The translations under genes were made by a program, and so were the position numbers. Positions 50,391-60,833 of a stretch of 64,000 bases of DNA are shown here, in pieces. Every line of letters begins with the position of its first letter. The stretch's first letter is position 1. The DNA is from Cyclobacteriaceae bacterium. GTDB lineage: Bacteria; Bacteroidota; Bacteroidia; Cytophagales; Cyclobacteriaceae. The DNA lies in assembly GCA_030584025.1 (NCBI GenBank), contig CP129487.1, forward strand, positions 682,001 through 746,000, written 5' to 3'. The notes under the pieces are model-generated. The model saw nothing but the letters and a program-made list of their open reading frames with translations, made no database searches and was not told the DNA's origin.

Positions 50391-51853
50391 TGGCTGAGTT
50401 GAAAGACATATTATACAGAGTTTCCCTAACCTCAACCTATGGCAACATGGATGTTGAGGTGAAAGGCGTGTGCTTTGATTCGCGCAACGTACAACCGGGA
50501 TTTCTGTTTGTGGCCGTGAAGGGTACTCAGTCGGATGGGCACGAGTTTATTTCAAAGGCGGTGGATTTGGGGGCAAGCGCAATTGTTTGTGAAAAATTAC
50601 CTGACACCATATATGAAAAAGCAACCTACGTCACAGTTAAAAATAGCGCGCAATCGCTGGGAATTATTGCTGCTAACTTTTTTGGCAACCCGTCACAAAA
50701 ACTAAAGTTGGTCGGTGTAACCGGTACAAATGGTAAAACTACAGTAGCCACATTGCTCTATAAGTTGTTTGGCACGTTGGGGCATCGCTGCGGACTTATT
50801 TCTACTGTTGAGTATCGGATTATTGATCAGGTGCTGCCATCAACACACACCACACCTGATCCGGTTCAACTTAACAAGTTGTTGAAGGATATGGTTGATG
50901 CAGGATGCAACTATGCCTTTATGGAGGTAAGTTCCCATGCCATCGATCAGGATCGGATTGCAGGGCTTCAGTTTGCCGGAGCAATTTTTACCAACATCAC
51001 GCACGATCACCTTGACTATCACAAGACCTTTGAAAATTACATCAAGGCCAAGAAGAAATTTTTTGATGGCTTAAACAGCGATGCATTTGCTCTGGTGAAT
51101 GCAGATGATAAACGAGGCATGGTGATGCTGCAAAACACAAAAGGCACGAAGTACACCTTCGGTTTGCGTAAGCTCACCGATTTCAAAGGCAAGATGCTCT
51201 CCAACACCATTGAAGGATTGGAGATGGAGGTGATGCAAAAACCGGTTTGGTTTAAACTGATCGGTGATTTCAATGCATACAATATTCTTGCGGTATATGG
51301 CACAGCTATGTTGTTGGATCAGGATTCTGATCGCACATTAACAGTTCTTTCTTCCATGCAGGGAGCGGTTGGTCGGTTTGAACTCATTGGTCGTGGGTCG
51401 AAGATCACAGCCATCGTGGATTATGCGCATACACCGGATGCCTTGAAAAATGTATTGGAAACGATTAAGCAGTTCCGCAGTGGAAATGAACAGGTGATTA
51501 CGGTGGTTGGCTGTGGAGGTAATCGCGATAAAACCAAACGGCCATTGATGGCCAGCATTGCAGTTCGCTTTAGCGATAAAGTGGTGTTGACATCAGACAA
51601 TCCGCGCGATGAAGATCCGATGGAAATCATCCGCGAGATGCAGTCTGGCATTGGTCCGAGTGATGCCAGAAAAACGTTGGTAATTCCTGATCGGGAGGAA
51701 GCAATTAAAACGGCCTGCATGATGGCCAACCCAAAAGATATTGTATTGGTGGCTGGCAAAGGCCATGAAACATACCAGGAAATTAAAGGGGTGAAACATC
51801 CTTTTGATGACCGCGAAGTAGTAGAACGAATGTTAAAACTTGTTGCGAATTAA
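50390..51853 (+). CDS. murE: UDP-MurNAc-tripeptide synthetase (meso-DAP-adding)
   Basis: MurE adds the third amino acid to UDP-MurNAc-L-Ala-D-Glu. The ATP loop [17 protein letters not shown], the carbamylated-lysine region, [19 protein letters not shown] and [17 protein letters not shown] are clear. SDNPRDEDP carries the DNPR motif that selects meso-diaminopimelate rather than lysine, so the wall is predicted to be the DAP type. Length 487 residues is normal. The start ATG overlaps the ftsI stop by one base (TAATG). Confidence 0.96.
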   Translation: MAELKDILYRVSLTSTYGNMDVEVKGVCFDSRNVQPGFLFVAVKGTQSDGHEFISKAVDLGASAIVCEKLPDTIYEKATYVTVKNSAQSLGIIAANFFGNPSQKLKLVGVTGTNGKTTVATLLYKLFGTLGHRCGLISTVEYRIIDQVLPSTHTTPDPVQLNKLLKDMVDAGCNYAFMEVSSHAIDQDRIAGLQFAGAIFTNITHDHLDYHKTFENYIKAKKKFFDGLNSDAFALVNADDKRGMVMLQNTKGTKYTFGLRKLTDFKGKMLSNTIEGLEMEVMQKPVWFKLIGDFNAYNILAVYGTAMLLDQDSDRTLTVLSSMQGAVGRFELIGRGSKITAIVDYAHTPDALKNVLETIKQFRSGNEQVITVVGCGGNRDKTKRPLMASIAVRFSDKVVLTSDNPRDEDPMEIIREMQSGIGPSDARKTLVIPDREEAIKTACMMANPKDIVLVAGKGHETYQEIKGVKHPFDDREVVERMLKLVAN

Positions 51854-51855
51854 CG

Positions 51856-53100
51856 ATGCTGTATTACTTGTTTGATTATCTGGACAAGCAATTCGACCTG
51901 ATGGGAGCAGGAGTGTTCAAGTACATCTCTTTCCGTGCAGGTATGGCGGCATTTTTCTCGTTGCTCATTACCATTACGTTCGGAAAGACCTTAATCAACT
52001 TTTTGCGGAGAAAGCAAGTGGGTGAAGATATCCGTGATTTGGGTCTTGAAGGTCAGCTTCAAAAGAAAGGTACACCTACTATGGGCGGGCTGATCATTAT
52101 CGCGGCTATTTTAATTCCAACACTGTTGTTCGCCAGGTTGGATAATATTTATGTGATTCTATTGATCGTGGCAACCGTGTGGTTGGGTGTGATCGGATTT
52201 TTGGATGATTACATAAAGGTATTCAAGAAGGATAAAGAAGGATTAGCAGGTCGGTTTAAAATTGTAGGTCAGGTTGGGCTCGGTTTGATCGTTGGCCTCA
52301 CGCTTTATTTTCATGATGAAGTGGTAGTACGCGAAGTACAACCCGATTCCTTGGCAAGCATCAGTGCACTCACATTCACCCAGGAAGAAGAACAGGAGCC
52401 AGAAACATTGTTGAAATATAAAGATGTGAAGTCGACCAGGACGACTATCCCATTCTTTAAAAACAACGAGCTGGATTACAAAAATCTCCTTCCTTTCCTG
52501 CCAGCAGATTTTACCTGGATTACATACGTACTCGTAGTGATTGTAGTAGTAACTGCAGTTTCTAATGGTGCGAATATTACTGACGGTATTGATGGACTTG
52601 CTGCTGGAACATCCGGAATCATTGCGCTCACGCTGGCCATCTTTGCGTACCTCTCCGGTCGTGTCGACTTTTCCAGTTACCTCAACATCATGTACATACC
52701 CAACCTGAGCGAGTTGGTAATTTTCACCACCGCATTGGTAGGTGCATGTCTTGGATTTTTGTGGTACAACGCATATCCCGCGCAAGTGTTTATGGGCGAT
52801 ACGGGTAGTTTAACCATTGGCGGAATCATTGCTGTATTGGCATTGGCTGTGCGCAAGGAATTATTGATACCGGTAATCTGCGGCATATTCCTCATTGAGA
52901 ACCTTTCTGTGATTCTTCAGGTGTCGTATTTCAAATACACCAAGAAGAAATATGGTGAAGGCAGAAGGATATTCCTGATGTCCCCGCTGCACCATCATTA
53001 TCAAAAAAAGAATTTACATGAAGCCAAAATCGTAACCCGGTTTTGGATTGTGGGGATACTGTTGGCAATTCTCAGTCTGGCAACCTTGAAACTACGATGA
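51856..53100 (+). CDS. mraY: phospho-MurNAc-pentapeptide transferase
   Basis: MraY makes lipid I by joining phospho-MurNAc-pentapeptide to undecaprenyl phosphate in the inner membrane. About ten hydrophobic helices are present, with [50 protein letters not shown] and the catalytic aspartates plus [11 protein letters not shown]. At 414 residues it has an extra soluble loop of about 60 residues (about 155-205, rich in Glu/Lys), typical of Bacteroidota MraY. Its stop overlaps the murD start (ATGA). Confidence 0.96.
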   Translation: MLYYLFDYLDKQFDLMGAGVFKYISFRAGMAAFFSLLITITFGKTLINFLRRKQVGEDIRDLGLEGQLQKKGTPTMGGLIIIAAILIPTLLFARLDNIYVILLIVATVWLGVIGFLDDYIKVFKKDKEGLAGRFKIVGQVGLGLIVGLTLYFHDEVVVREVQPDSLASISALTFTQEEEQEPETLLKYKDVKSTRTTIPFFKNNELDYKNLLPFLPADFTWITYVLVVIVVVTAVSNGANITDGIDGLAAGTSGIIALTLAIFAYLSGRVDFSSYLNIMYIPNLSELVIFTTALVGACLGFLWYNAYPAQVFMGDTGSLTIGGIIAVLALAVRKELLIPVICGIFLIENLSVILQVSYFKYTKKKYGEGRRIFLMSPLHHHYQKKNLHEAKIVTRFWIVGILLAILSLATLKLR

Positions 53101-54452
53101 GCAAACGCATAGTCATATTGGGTGCAGGTGAAAGCGGAACAGGCGCAGCCTTACTTGCAAAAGCTAAGGGATACGAGGTTTTTGTATCGGATAAGGGTAC
53201 TATGAAGGATAAGTATCGCGATGAACTTGTCCGGAATAAAATAGCATTTGAAGAAGGCGGACATACTGAGGAGAAAGTTTTGAACGCGTCTCTGGTGATC
53301 AAGAGCCCGGGCATTCCGGATAAGGCAGAGATCATCTTAAAGCTGAAAGCAAAAGGCATTGAAGTAATTGATGAGATTGAATTTGCCTTCCGATTTATTC
53401 AGGGTAAGGTGATTGCCATTACCGGAACAAATGGAAAAACTACTACTACGCTGTTAACCTATCATTTATTAAAGAGTGCAGGATTCAGTGTGGCCCTGGC
53501 CGGCAACGTAGGTGAAAGTCTGGCTGGTAAAATCGCCCACGGTAATCACGACTGGTATGTGCTGGAGATTTCCAGCTTCCAGTTAGACGGAACAAAAACA
53601 TTCAAGCCTGCCATTGGTGTGCTGCTTAACATCACACCCGATCACCTTGATCGGTATGAGTATAAAATGGAAAACTATGTGGCCTCCAAGTTCAAACTTA
53701 TTCAAAACATGGATGCTGCTGATCACTTCATTTACTGTGCCGATGATGAACGCATTGATGCTGAAATAAGCAAACAAAAACCAACCCCACATTTGGTAAA
53801 CATCAGTCTGAAATCAGACACAGCGGTGAAGTTCGATGGTAAGCACATGTGTTTTTCATTTGATGAGGCTTTTGAGATTGCGCAATCAGAAACTACGTTG
53901 AAAGGCCCGCACAATCTGATCAACACGATGGCGGCTGTTTCCGCAGCCTACCTGGCTGGTGCAAAGGTGAAGGCGATTCGCGAAGGACTGAAAACCTTTA
54001 AGAATGCTCCGCATCGGTTGGAATACATTGCCACCATCAACGGAGTTGACTTCATCAATGATTCAAAAGCCACCAATGTTGATTCGGTAGTATATGCACT
54101 CGGTAGTTATGATCAGCCGTTGATCTGGATTGCGGGTGGTATTGATAAAGGTAATGACTACAACCTGGTTAAAGATCAGGTGAGCAAAAAGGTGAAAGCC
54201 TTGATTTGCCTGGGTATGGAGAATGATAAGCTGAAGAATTTTTTCGGTGGAATCGTGAAACGTATTCAGGAAACCCAACAGGTTTCAGAACTGGTTCGAT
54301 TGGCACTTAGCGAAGCGCAACCCGGTGATGTAGTGTTGCTTTCGCCTGCCTGCGCAAGTTTTGATCTGTTTAAGAATTACGAAGACAGGGGTGATCAGTT
54401 TCGTAAGGCGGTTTTGGATTTAAAGAAGGAAGTAGAAAATCAATTGGCATGA
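53097..54452 (+). CDS. murD: UDP-MurNAc-L-alanine:D-glutamate ligase
   Basis: MurD adds D-glutamate to UDP-MurNAc-L-Ala in the cytosol. The N-terminal UDP-binding fold [19 protein letters not shown], the ATP loop [37 protein letters not shown] and [19 protein letters not shown] are family marks. I start it at the ATG 53097, four bases inside mraY; an in-frame upstream start at 53043 would add 18 residues encoded within mraY that do not fit the family. Length 451 residues. Confidence 0.96.
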   Translation: MSKRIVILGAGESGTGAALLAKAKGYEVFVSDKGTMKDKYRDELVRNKIAFEEGGHTEEKVLNASLVIKSPGIPDKAEIILKLKAKGIEVIDEIEFAFRFIQGKVIAITGTNGKTTTTLLTYHLLKSAGFSVALAGNVGESLAGKIAHGNHDWYVLEISSFQLDGTKTFKPAIGVLLNITPDHLDRYEYKMENYVASKFKLIQNMDAADHFIYCADDERIDAEISKQKPTPHLVNISLKSDTAVKFDGKHMCFSFDEAFEIAQSETTLKGPHNLINTMAAVSAAYLAGAKVKAIREGLKTFKNAPHRLEYIATINGVDFINDSKATNVDSVVYALGSYDQPLIWIAGGIDKGNDYNLVKDQVSKKVKALICLGMENDKLKNFFGGIVKRIQETQQVSELVRLALSEAQPGDVVLLSPACASFDLFKNYEDRGDQFRKAVLDLKKEVENQLA

Positions 54453-55630
54453 ACAAAGTAAAAACATGGGTAGATGAAAATCTGCAGGGCGATCGGGTGA
54501 TTTGGGCCGTAGTGTTCATTTTATCCATGATCAGCATATTGGTTGTGTATTCATCTATTGGAACACTGGCGTTTAAGCGTGCGGTAAGTCCTGAAAAATA
54601 TTTGTTCACGCATACCTTACATGTCATCATCGGTTTAGCGGCCATGTGGTTTGCACATCGTGTGGATTACCGATACTATTCTAAACTTTCACGCATTGCT
54701 TTATGGATCAGTATTCCGTTGTTGATTTACACATTTAAGAACGGTACAGAAATCAATGAAGCTTCACGCTGGATTCAAGTTCCGTTCTTCGGCTCATTTC
54801 AGCCTTCCGACTTTGCCAGCCTGGCACTTATTGTAAACCTGGCTAGCATGTTGAGCAAGCGTCAACAAAATATTGACGACATCAAGGAGTCATTGATTCC
54901 TATTCTATTCTGGTGCGGCATTATCTGTGGGTTGATCGCTTTAACTAACATGTCGACTGCAGTATTGTTGTTGCTCACCTGTATGCTCATCATGTTTATT
55001 GGTCGTGTTCCTTCAAAATATCTGGCCATGCTCATGTTTGTAGGTATTCTCTTTGGAGCGTTGGCGTTCAAGTTTGGTGTTCGTGGCGGTACAGTAATGA
55101 ACCGCGTGAATGATTTTGTGGGATACGTGCAAGGAGAAAAGGAACTACCCTTCCAGGCGAAGCATGCGCACATCGCCATCGCAACAGGAGGAATTGCCGG
55201 AAAGGGTCCGGGCAACAGTGATCAACGGAACATCTTGCCTCACCCGTATTCCGATTTCGTGTATGCCATTGTGATTGAAGAGTACGGCATGCTGGGCGGC
55301 ATTGTGGTGTTGATGCTTTACCTCGTATTACTGCATCGTGGAATGAAAGCGGCATATAACAGTGAGCGAGCCTTTGCGGGTTTGTTATCTGCCGGATTAA
55401 GTTTTGATATCGTCTGTCAGGCTATGATCAACATGGGTGTTGTGGTGGGGTTAGGTCCAATTACCGGTCAGCCGTTACCACTCATCAGTATGGGTGGAAC
55501 GTCCATGGTATTTACCGGTCTTTCACTGGGGATTATACTCAGCGTAAGCCGTGGCGAACGTGATGAAACATGGTCGCAGAAAACAATGCGGACAGAAGAT
55601 AGTAAGAACATAGAGGCTAAAGCAGCATAG
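54449..55630 (+). CDS. ftsW: septal peptidoglycan polymerase FtsW (SEDS family)
   Basis: A SEDS glycosyltransferase that polymerises lipid II at the septum with FtsI. The 393-residue protein has about ten membrane helices. EASRWIQVPFFGSFQPSDFA, then GPGNSDQRNILPHPYSDFVY, then AIVIEEYGMLGG and GQPLPLISMGGTSMVFTGLS are classical FtsW/RodA blocks. It overlaps murD by four bases (ATGA). Sixty-odd bases of TTTAGGAT-rich repeat follow its stop, where the S23 cassette interrupts the cluster. Confidence 0.95.
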   Translation: MNKVKTWVDENLQGDRVIWAVVFILSMISILVVYSSIGTLAFKRAVSPEKYLFTHTLHVIIGLAAMWFAHRVDYRYYSKLSRIALWISIPLLIYTFKNGTEINEASRWIQVPFFGSFQPSDFASLALIVNLASMLSKRQQNIDDIKESLIPILFWCGIICGLIALTNMSTAVLLLLTCMLIMFIGRVPSKYLAMLMFVGILFGALAFKFGVRGGTVMNRVNDFVGYVQGEKELPFQAKHAHIAIATGGIAGKGPGNSDQRNILPHPYSDFVYAIVIEEYGMLGGIVVLMLYLVLLHRGMKAAYNSERAFAGLLSAGLSFDIVCQAMINMGVVVGLGPITGQPLPLISMGGTSMVFTGLSLGIILSVSRGERDETWSQKTMRTEDSKNIEAKAA

Positions 55631-55645
55631 GGGGAATTTAGGATT

Positions 55646-55662
55646 TAGTATTTAGGATTTAG
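55646..55662 (+). repeat. left flanking repeat of the S23 cassette
   Basis: TAGTATTTAGGATTTAG lies within a longer run of TTTAGGAT-type repeats (55637-55668). Its reverse complement matches CTAAATACTGAATACTA at 56082-56098 in 15 of 17 positions, so the S23-type gene is framed by near-inverted repeats. Confidence 0.55.
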
Positions 55663-55693
55663 GATATAGAATTTTTTTTGATTGTAATTATAG

Positions 55694-56071
55694 ATGAGTA
55701 AGCAAAAAGAGCATAGGGAACCTGCAAAATCGTTTCGCGATTTGATTGTATGGCAAAAGGCCCATCAATTGGCGCTAGCGGTTTATAAGGTAAGCTCAGG
55801 CTTTCCAAAAGAAGAAATCTTTGGATTGACTTCTCAAATAAGACGTTCCTCAGTTTCTGTAGCAGCAAATATTGCAGAAGCATTTAAGAAGAGAAGTGAC
55901 AAGGATAAGGTGAGAATACTAAATATTAGCCAAGGCTCTTTGTCTGAAACGGAATACTTCCTCATGCTTGCTCACGATCTTCAATATACAGATACATCAG
56001 CTTTAAAGAGCAACGCTGACGAAGTTGGAAGAATTTTAGAAGGCTATATAAAATCGATCAAGGGTGACTAA
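55694..56071 (+). CDS. four-helix-bundle protein (23S rRNA intervening-sequence/S23 family)
   Basis: A 125-residue helical protein. FRDLIVWQKAHQLALAVYKV, FGLTSQIRRSSVSVAANIAE and ILNISQGSLSETEYFLMLAH are the three signature helices of the family first seen in intervening sequences of 23S rRNA genes and related to the Avd protein of diversity-generating retroelements. These proteins form pentamers and probably bind nucleic acid; their role is unknown. It sits between ftsW and murG, where the dcw cluster normally has nothing, and is framed by near-inverted repeats, which suggests that it arrived as a small cassette. Confidence 0.9.
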   Translation: MSKQKEHREPAKSFRDLIVWQKAHQLALAVYKVSSGFPKEEIFGLTSQIRRSSVSVAANIAEAFKKRSDKDKVRILNISQGSLSETEYFLMLAHDLQYTDTSALKSNADEVGRILEGYIKSIKGD

Positions 56072-56081
56072 ATACTATATG

Positions 56082-56098
56082 CTAAATACTGAATACTA
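56082..56098 (-). repeat. right flanking repeat of the S23 cassette
   Basis: CTAAATACTGAATACTA is the near-inverted partner (15 of 17) of 55646-55662 and directly precedes murG. Confidence 0.55.
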
Positions 56099-56107
56099 AT
56101 AACTCAT

Positions 56108-57277
56108 TTGTTGAACAAAAAAGAACCATATCGACTAATCATCAGCGGAGGCGGAACAGGAGGTCACATCTTTCCTGCGGTAGCCATTGCCAATGAATTT
56201 CGGGAGCGTTATCCGGACGCAGAAATTCTTTTTGTTGGTGCAAAAGGAAGAATGGAGATGACGCGGGTGCCTGAAGCGGGTTATAAAATCATCGGACTTT
56301 GGATCAGCGGTTTGCAACGATCGTTTACTATTTCAAACCTCATGTTCCCGGTTAAGGTGATTGCGAGTTACCTGCGAGCCATGGTGATTCTGAAGCGCTT
56401 CAAACCGAATGTTGTCATTGGAACGGGCGGTTATGCAAGCGGACCGATTATGATGGCGGCAACGCGCCTGGGTATTCCCACTATTGTTCAGGAACAGAAT
56501 TCATTTGCCGGTTTAGCGAACAAGCAAGTGGCTAAAAAAGTGAGTAAGGTTTGCGTGGCTTATCAGGGTATGGAGAAATACTTCCCTAAAGAAAAAATTG
56601 TGTTCACTGGAAACCCGGTACGGAAAGATATTCTGGACATCAGCAGGAAGCGCGAACAGGCATTGAACAAATACGGATTTGAGGCCAACATCAAAACGCT
56701 GCTGGTCATTGGTGGAAGCCTGGGTGCACGCACCATTAACGAAAGCATTCTGGCAGGCATTGAAAAATTAATTGATGCCGGTGTTCAGGTAATCTGGCAA
56801 ACCGGAAAGGGATATTACGAAACGTGTAAGGCGGGTGTGGCTAAATATGATCTGAGAAGAATTCGGGTGCATGACTTTGTGAAGGAGATGGACTTGGCGT
56901 ATGCCGCAGCAGATGTCGTGATCTCGCGTGCAGGTGCCTTGGCAGTTTCTGAATTGTGTGTGACCGGGAAGGCGTGCATTCTGGTTCCTTCGCCAAACGT
57001 GGCAGAGGATCACCAGACTAAAAATGCGAAAGCGTTAGCTGATCAGGAAGCAGCTGTTTTGATCAGCGATAAAGATGCTGCTTCACGCCTGGTGGAAGAA
57101 GCCTTACGCCTGTTGTTTGATGATCAGCGCACCAAAAAACTTCAGGCAAGGATTACGGAATTGGCTAAGCCATTCGCTACACGCGACATCGTGAATGAAG
57201 TGGAAACACTGATAGGCGCAAGCGAAAAGAAAATATCCGCAGACAACCTGAAAACCTTGTCGGTGGTTATGAATTGA
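56108..57277 (+). CDS. murG: UDP-GlcNAc:lipid I GlcNAc transferase
   Basis: MurG turns lipid I into lipid II at the inner face of the membrane. ISGGGTGGHIFPAVAIANEF is the N-terminal glycine-rich loop; VVIGTGGYASGPIMMAA, then PTIVQEQNSFAGLANK, then VIGGSLGARTINESI and VISRAGALAVSELC, with the sugar-nucleotide-binding end of the last, are all present. Length 389 residues is slightly long. No ATG precedes the glycine loop, so translation must start at TTG 56108 or TTG 56111; this weaker start may be a side effect of the cassette insertion upstream, which moved the gene away from ftsW. Confidence 0.95.
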   Translation: MLNKKEPYRLIISGGGTGGHIFPAVAIANEFRERYPDAEILFVGAKGRMEMTRVPEAGYKIIGLWISGLQRSFTISNLMFPVKVIASYLRAMVILKRFKPNVVIGTGGYASGPIMMAATRLGIPTIVQEQNSFAGLANKQVAKKVSKVCVAYQGMEKYFPKEKIVFTGNPVRKDILDISRKREQALNKYGFEANIKTLLVIGGSLGARTINESILAGIEKLIDAGVQVIWQTGKGYYETCKAGVAKYDLRRIRVHDFVKEMDLAYAAADVVISRAGALAVSELCVTGKACILVPSPNVAEDHQTKNAKALADQEAAVLISDKDAASRLVEEALRLLFDDQRTKKLQARITELAKPFATRDIVNEVETLIGASEKKISADNLKTLSVVMN

Positions 57278-57281
57278 TTAC

Positions 57282-58682
57282 ATGAACGAACTGAATACAT
57301 ATCGCAACATTTACTTCCTCGGCATTGGCGGCATTGGCATGAGTGCGTTGGCGCGTTGGTTTAAAAAGAAGGGACTTTCAGTTTCGGGCTATGACCGTAC
57401 ATCAACAACGCTTACGCAACAGCTTGAGGCGGAAGGCATGCAGGTTCATTACGATGATTCTGTTGCTAATATTCCGGAAGTTGTATTGCAAGGGAAGAGC
57501 GAAACGCTGGTGGTGCTTACTCCGGCTGTACCAAAAGATCATAAGGAATACAATTACCTGCTTAAGGCTGGCTATACGATTATCAAGCGATCTGAAATTT
57601 TAGGATTGATTACCCGCAACTACAAGACAATCGCGGTAGCCGGTACACATGGTAAAACGACCACGTCATCCATGGTAGCGCATATTTTAAAATCTGCCGG
57701 AAAGAACATGGTTGGGTTTTTAGGAGGCATCACCACGAACTACGAATCAAACCTGGTGATGCATGGAGAAGTAAATGCGGATACGCTGGTCGTGGCCGAA
57801 GCCGATGAATTTGACCGTTCGTTCCTTCGTCTTTTCCCTGAGGTAGCGGTGGTTACATCCGCTGATCCGGATCACCTGGACATTTACGGTGATCACGACA
57901 GCATGATTCAGTCGTTTAAAGATTTTATACGTCAGGTTAAGCCTGGCGGATCATTGATTATTCATGAATCAATTGAAGAAAAACTGGCAGGTGATGTAAC
58001 ACATCTGACAAAATACATTTACAGCATGAGCCGGGGACAATTTTTTGCCGGCAACATTACTGCGCATAGCGGATTTTTTGAGTTCGACCTGATTGGTTTT
58101 GGTGGTCAGGGTGAACGAATCAGGCTCGGTGTCCCCGGTTTTCATAATGTTGAAAATGCAGTAGCGGCTGCTATTGCCACGCATGTTTGCGGTGTTACGG
58201 TTGGTGAAATCAAAACTGCACTGGAATCCTTTAAAGGTGTGAAGCGCAGATTTGAATTTGTGTATCAGAACGATAAGGTGATTTTCATTGATGATTATGC
58301 GCATCACCCAACGGAGATTGAGGCATTCTTGAAATCGGTGAAGTCCATGTACCCGCGTAAGAAGTTAACGGTAATATTTCAACCGCACTTGTTTACACGT
58401 ACCCGCGACTTTGCTCCCGGCTTTTCAAAAAGCCTGAGCCTTGCGGATGAACTGTTTTTGATGGATATCTACCCGGCAAGGGAACTACCGATTGCGGGTG
58501 TGGATTCGGATATGCTGATGGAGGATGTTACCAGTGCTGTGAAAATTCGGTGTGGAAAAGCTGATCTGATGCAAAAGCTGGCTGACCACGAAGTAGAGGT
58601 AATTGCCACGGTAGGTGCCGGGGATATTGATACGTTTGTTCAACCGATTAAAAACCTGTTGGTGAAGCGTTATGAAAATTAA
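57282..58682 (+). CDS. murC: UDP-MurNAc:L-alanine ligase
   Basis: MurC adds the first amino acid, L-alanine, to UDP-MurNAc. The N-terminal NIYFLGIGGIGMSALARWFK, the ATP loop AVAGTHGKTTTSSMVAHILK, VVTSADPDHLDIYGD and IFIDDYAHHPTEIEAFLKSV followed by FQPHLFTRTRDF identify it. The length of 466 residues is typical. It begins 4 bases after murG and overlaps ftsQ by 11 bases. Confidence 0.96.
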   Translation: MNELNTYRNIYFLGIGGIGMSALARWFKKKGLSVSGYDRTSTTLTQQLEAEGMQVHYDDSVANIPEVVLQGKSETLVVLTPAVPKDHKEYNYLLKAGYTIIKRSEILGLITRNYKTIAVAGTHGKTTTSSMVAHILKSAGKNMVGFLGGITTNYESNLVMHGEVNADTLVVAEADEFDRSFLRLFPEVAVVTSADPDHLDIYGDHDSMIQSFKDFIRQVKPGGSLIIHESIEEKLAGDVTHLTKYIYSMSRGQFFAGNITAHSGFFEFDLIGFGGQGERIRLGVPGFHNVENAVAAAIATHVCGVTVGEIKTALESFKGVKRRFEFVYQNDKVIFIDDYAHHPTEIEAFLKSVKSMYPRKKLTVIFQPHLFTRTRDFAPGFSKSLSLADELFLMDIYPARELPIAGVDSDMLMEDVTSAVKIRCGKADLMQKLADHEVEVIATVGAGDIDTFVQPIKNLLVKRYEN

Positions 58683-59436
58683 GTTCAACATCGGTAAGAA
58701 AGTAAAAATTGGTGCGGCCATGGTTGTGCTGTTCGTGCTTATTGGGTTTAGTGAAGGCCAGCACGGTGAAGTTGCTGTGAAAGATATCGTCATCAAAATT
58801 GAGAACATTCGTGAAAATCATTTTATCGATGAGCAGGATATTATTGAGCTGATGGAACTTGACTACGCCAATCTGAAGGGAGCAAGTCTGAGTCGGTTAA
58901 ACCTCAAAGAAATTGAAAAGCGCATCAAGGCCGATCGGTTTATTGAAAACGCGCAGTTGTATAGCGATGTAAAAGGAAACCTGGTAGTGAAGGCAACACT
59001 ACGAAGACCCATTGCCAGAATCATCAGATCGGATGGACCTGATGCGTACATCAGTGAAGATGGTACGATCATGCCCACATCGGAAAAGTTTACAGCGCGC
59101 GTGGTCCTGATTAGTGGTTCGTATGTGAAAAACTTCATGACGCTGGAAAACATCCGGCAACATGAAGATGGCGATGAGTTAATGGAAATGCTTTATACGA
59201 TCGGACAGGATGATTTCTGGCGGGCGCAGATCGCGCAGCTAGATATGGATAGCAAGGGTAGGATCAACATTATTCCGCAAGTTGGAGGCCAAACCATTGA
59301 GTTTGGAAGGGCCGAAGATCTGAACATCAAATTGAGGAAGCTTAAAATTTTTTATAAAGAAATATTACCGCAAATGGGATGGAATAAATACAAACGGGTT
59401 AGCCTGGAGTATGCGGGCCAGATCGTTGCGGAATAA
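58672..59436 (+). CDS. ftsQ: FtsQ/DivIB-like division protein
   Basis: A 254-residue single-pass protein: a short basic cytoplasmic end, a membrane helix (about 12-27), a POTRA domain (VKDIVIKIENIRENHFIDEQ; LKEIEKRIKADRFIENAQLY) and the FtsQ beta domain (ARIIRSDGPDAYISEDGTIM; NIKLRKLKIFYKEILPQMGW). FtsQ links FtsA/FtsK-dependent early divisome assembly to FtsL and FtsI. Its place before ftsA supports the call. The start overlaps murC. Confidence 0.92.
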   Translation: MKIKFNIGKKVKIGAAMVVLFVLIGFSEGQHGEVAVKDIVIKIENIRENHFIDEQDIIELMELDYANLKGASLSRLNLKEIEKRIKADRFIENAQLYSDVKGNLVVKATLRRPIARIIRSDGPDAYISEDGTIMPTSEKFTARVVLISGSYVKNFMTLENIRQHEDGDELMEMLYTIGQDDFWRAQIAQLDMDSKGRINIIPQVGGQTIEFGRAEDLNIKLRKLKIFYKEILPQMGWNKYKRVSLEYAGQIVAE

Positions 59437-59488
59437 AATGAAATAACGTAAACCAAAAAAATTAACAACCACTATAACACAGTACAAT

Positions 59489-60796
59489 ATGGAACACGAA
59501 AAAATAGTAGTCGGACTCGATATAGGCACAACAAAAATTTGTGCCATCGTAGGGCGCAAAAATGAATTCGGCAAGCTCGAAGTATTGGGCATGGGCAAGG
59601 CTGAATCGGAAGGCGTTGTAAAAGGTATTGTTTTCAACATCGATAAAACCGTGTACGCCATTGAACGCGCCATCAAAGAAGCCGGAGATCAGGCAGGCAT
59701 TGATATTGGCGTGGTAAACGTGGGCATTGCCGGTCAGCACATCAAGAGTTTTATTCAGCATGGTGGCATTACACGCTCTGCCAAAGAAGAAGAAATTACC
59801 ATTGATGATGTGGAACGCCTCACGCAGGATATGTACCGCATGGTCGTTCCTCCCGGCAGCCAGATCATACATGTAATGCCCCAAGACTATATGGTCGACT
59901 ACGAAGAAGGTATTAAAGAACCTGTTGGCATGTCGGGTGTGCGCCTTGAAGCAGACTTCCACATCATTACGGCACAGACCAATGCCATCAACAACGTGAA
60001 CAAGTGTGTGCGCAGGGCAGGTTTGGAAATTGAAGACTTGATTCTTGAACCGCTTGCTTCAAGCCTGGCTGTGCTTAGCGATGAAGAGAAGGAAGCAGGT
60101 GTTTGTCTGATTGACATCGGTGGTGGTACAACCGATATTGCCATTTTCTATGATAACATCATTCGTCATTCCGCTGTGATCCCATTCGGTGGCAACATCG
60201 TCACCAATGATATCAAACAAGGCTTAATGGTTCTTCCGCAGCAAGCTGAACAATTGAAGACCCGTTTTGGTAAAGCTATTTCAGAAGAGGCCAGCCCAAA
60301 TGAAATTGTTTCCATTCCTGGTATTCGCAATCGTTCAGCAAAAGAAATCTCAACCAAAAACCTGGCGAACATTATTCAGGCGCGCATGGAAGAGATTATT
60401 GAAATGGCGCATGCAGAAATCATTAGCTCAGGATTTGAAAACCGGTTGGCCGGTGGCATTGTCATCACGGGTGGTGGTGCACAACTTAGCAACCTGAAAC
60501 AACTGGTTGAATATATGACCGGTATGGATACGCGTATCGGTTATCCGAATGAACACCTCGGCAAAGGAAAAGTTGAGGTTGTAAAAAGTCCGATGTACGC
60601 CACGGCTGTAGGCCTGGTGTTGGCGGGCTTCCGCTCGCTTGATGAGCGGCAAGATCGTTATCGTGAAGCGCGTGAGCTAATTAAGGCTACGCCTAAAGCG
60701 AAGCGAGCTGTATCGTCCCGTAATTTCTTCAATGAAATTCTTACCAAGACCAAGAGTTTGTTGATTGATGACCTGGACGGAAAGAATGAATACTAA
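59489..60796 (+). CDS. ftsA: cell-division protein FtsA
   Basis: An actin-like ATPase that ties FtsZ filaments to the membrane. VVGLDIGTTKICAIVGRKNE is phosphate loop 1, CLIDIGGGTTDIAIFYDNII loop 2, and GGIVITGGGAQLSNLKQLVE the adenosine site. The SHS2 domain (1C) lies at about 83-160. The C-terminus ends in SRNFFNEILTKTKSLLIDDL, an amphipathic helix suitable as the membrane anchor. Length 435 residues is normal. It starts 52 bases after ftsQ and is followed by ftsZ after 37 bases. Confidence 0.95.
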   Translation: MEHEKIVVGLDIGTTKICAIVGRKNEFGKLEVLGMGKAESEGVVKGIVFNIDKTVYAIERAIKEAGDQAGIDIGVVNVGIAGQHIKSFIQHGGITRSAKEEEITIDDVERLTQDMYRMVVPPGSQIIHVMPQDYMVDYEEGIKEPVGMSGVRLEADFHIITAQTNAINNVNKCVRRAGLEIEDLILEPLASSLAVLSDEEKEAGVCLIDIGGGTTDIAIFYDNIIRHSAVIPFGGNIVTNDIKQGLMVLPQQAEQLKTRFGKAISEEASPNEIVSIPGIRNRSAKEISTKNLANIIQARMEEIIEMAHAEIISSGFENRLAGGIVITGGGAQLSNLKQLVEYMTGMDTRIGYPNEHLGKGKVEVVKSPMYATAVGLVLAGFRSLDERQDRYREARELIKATPKAKRAVSSRNFFNEILTKTKSLLIDDLDGKNEY

Positions 60797-60833
60797 GTTT
60801 TAAAAATGAATCAACCACTAAAACCATACAATC

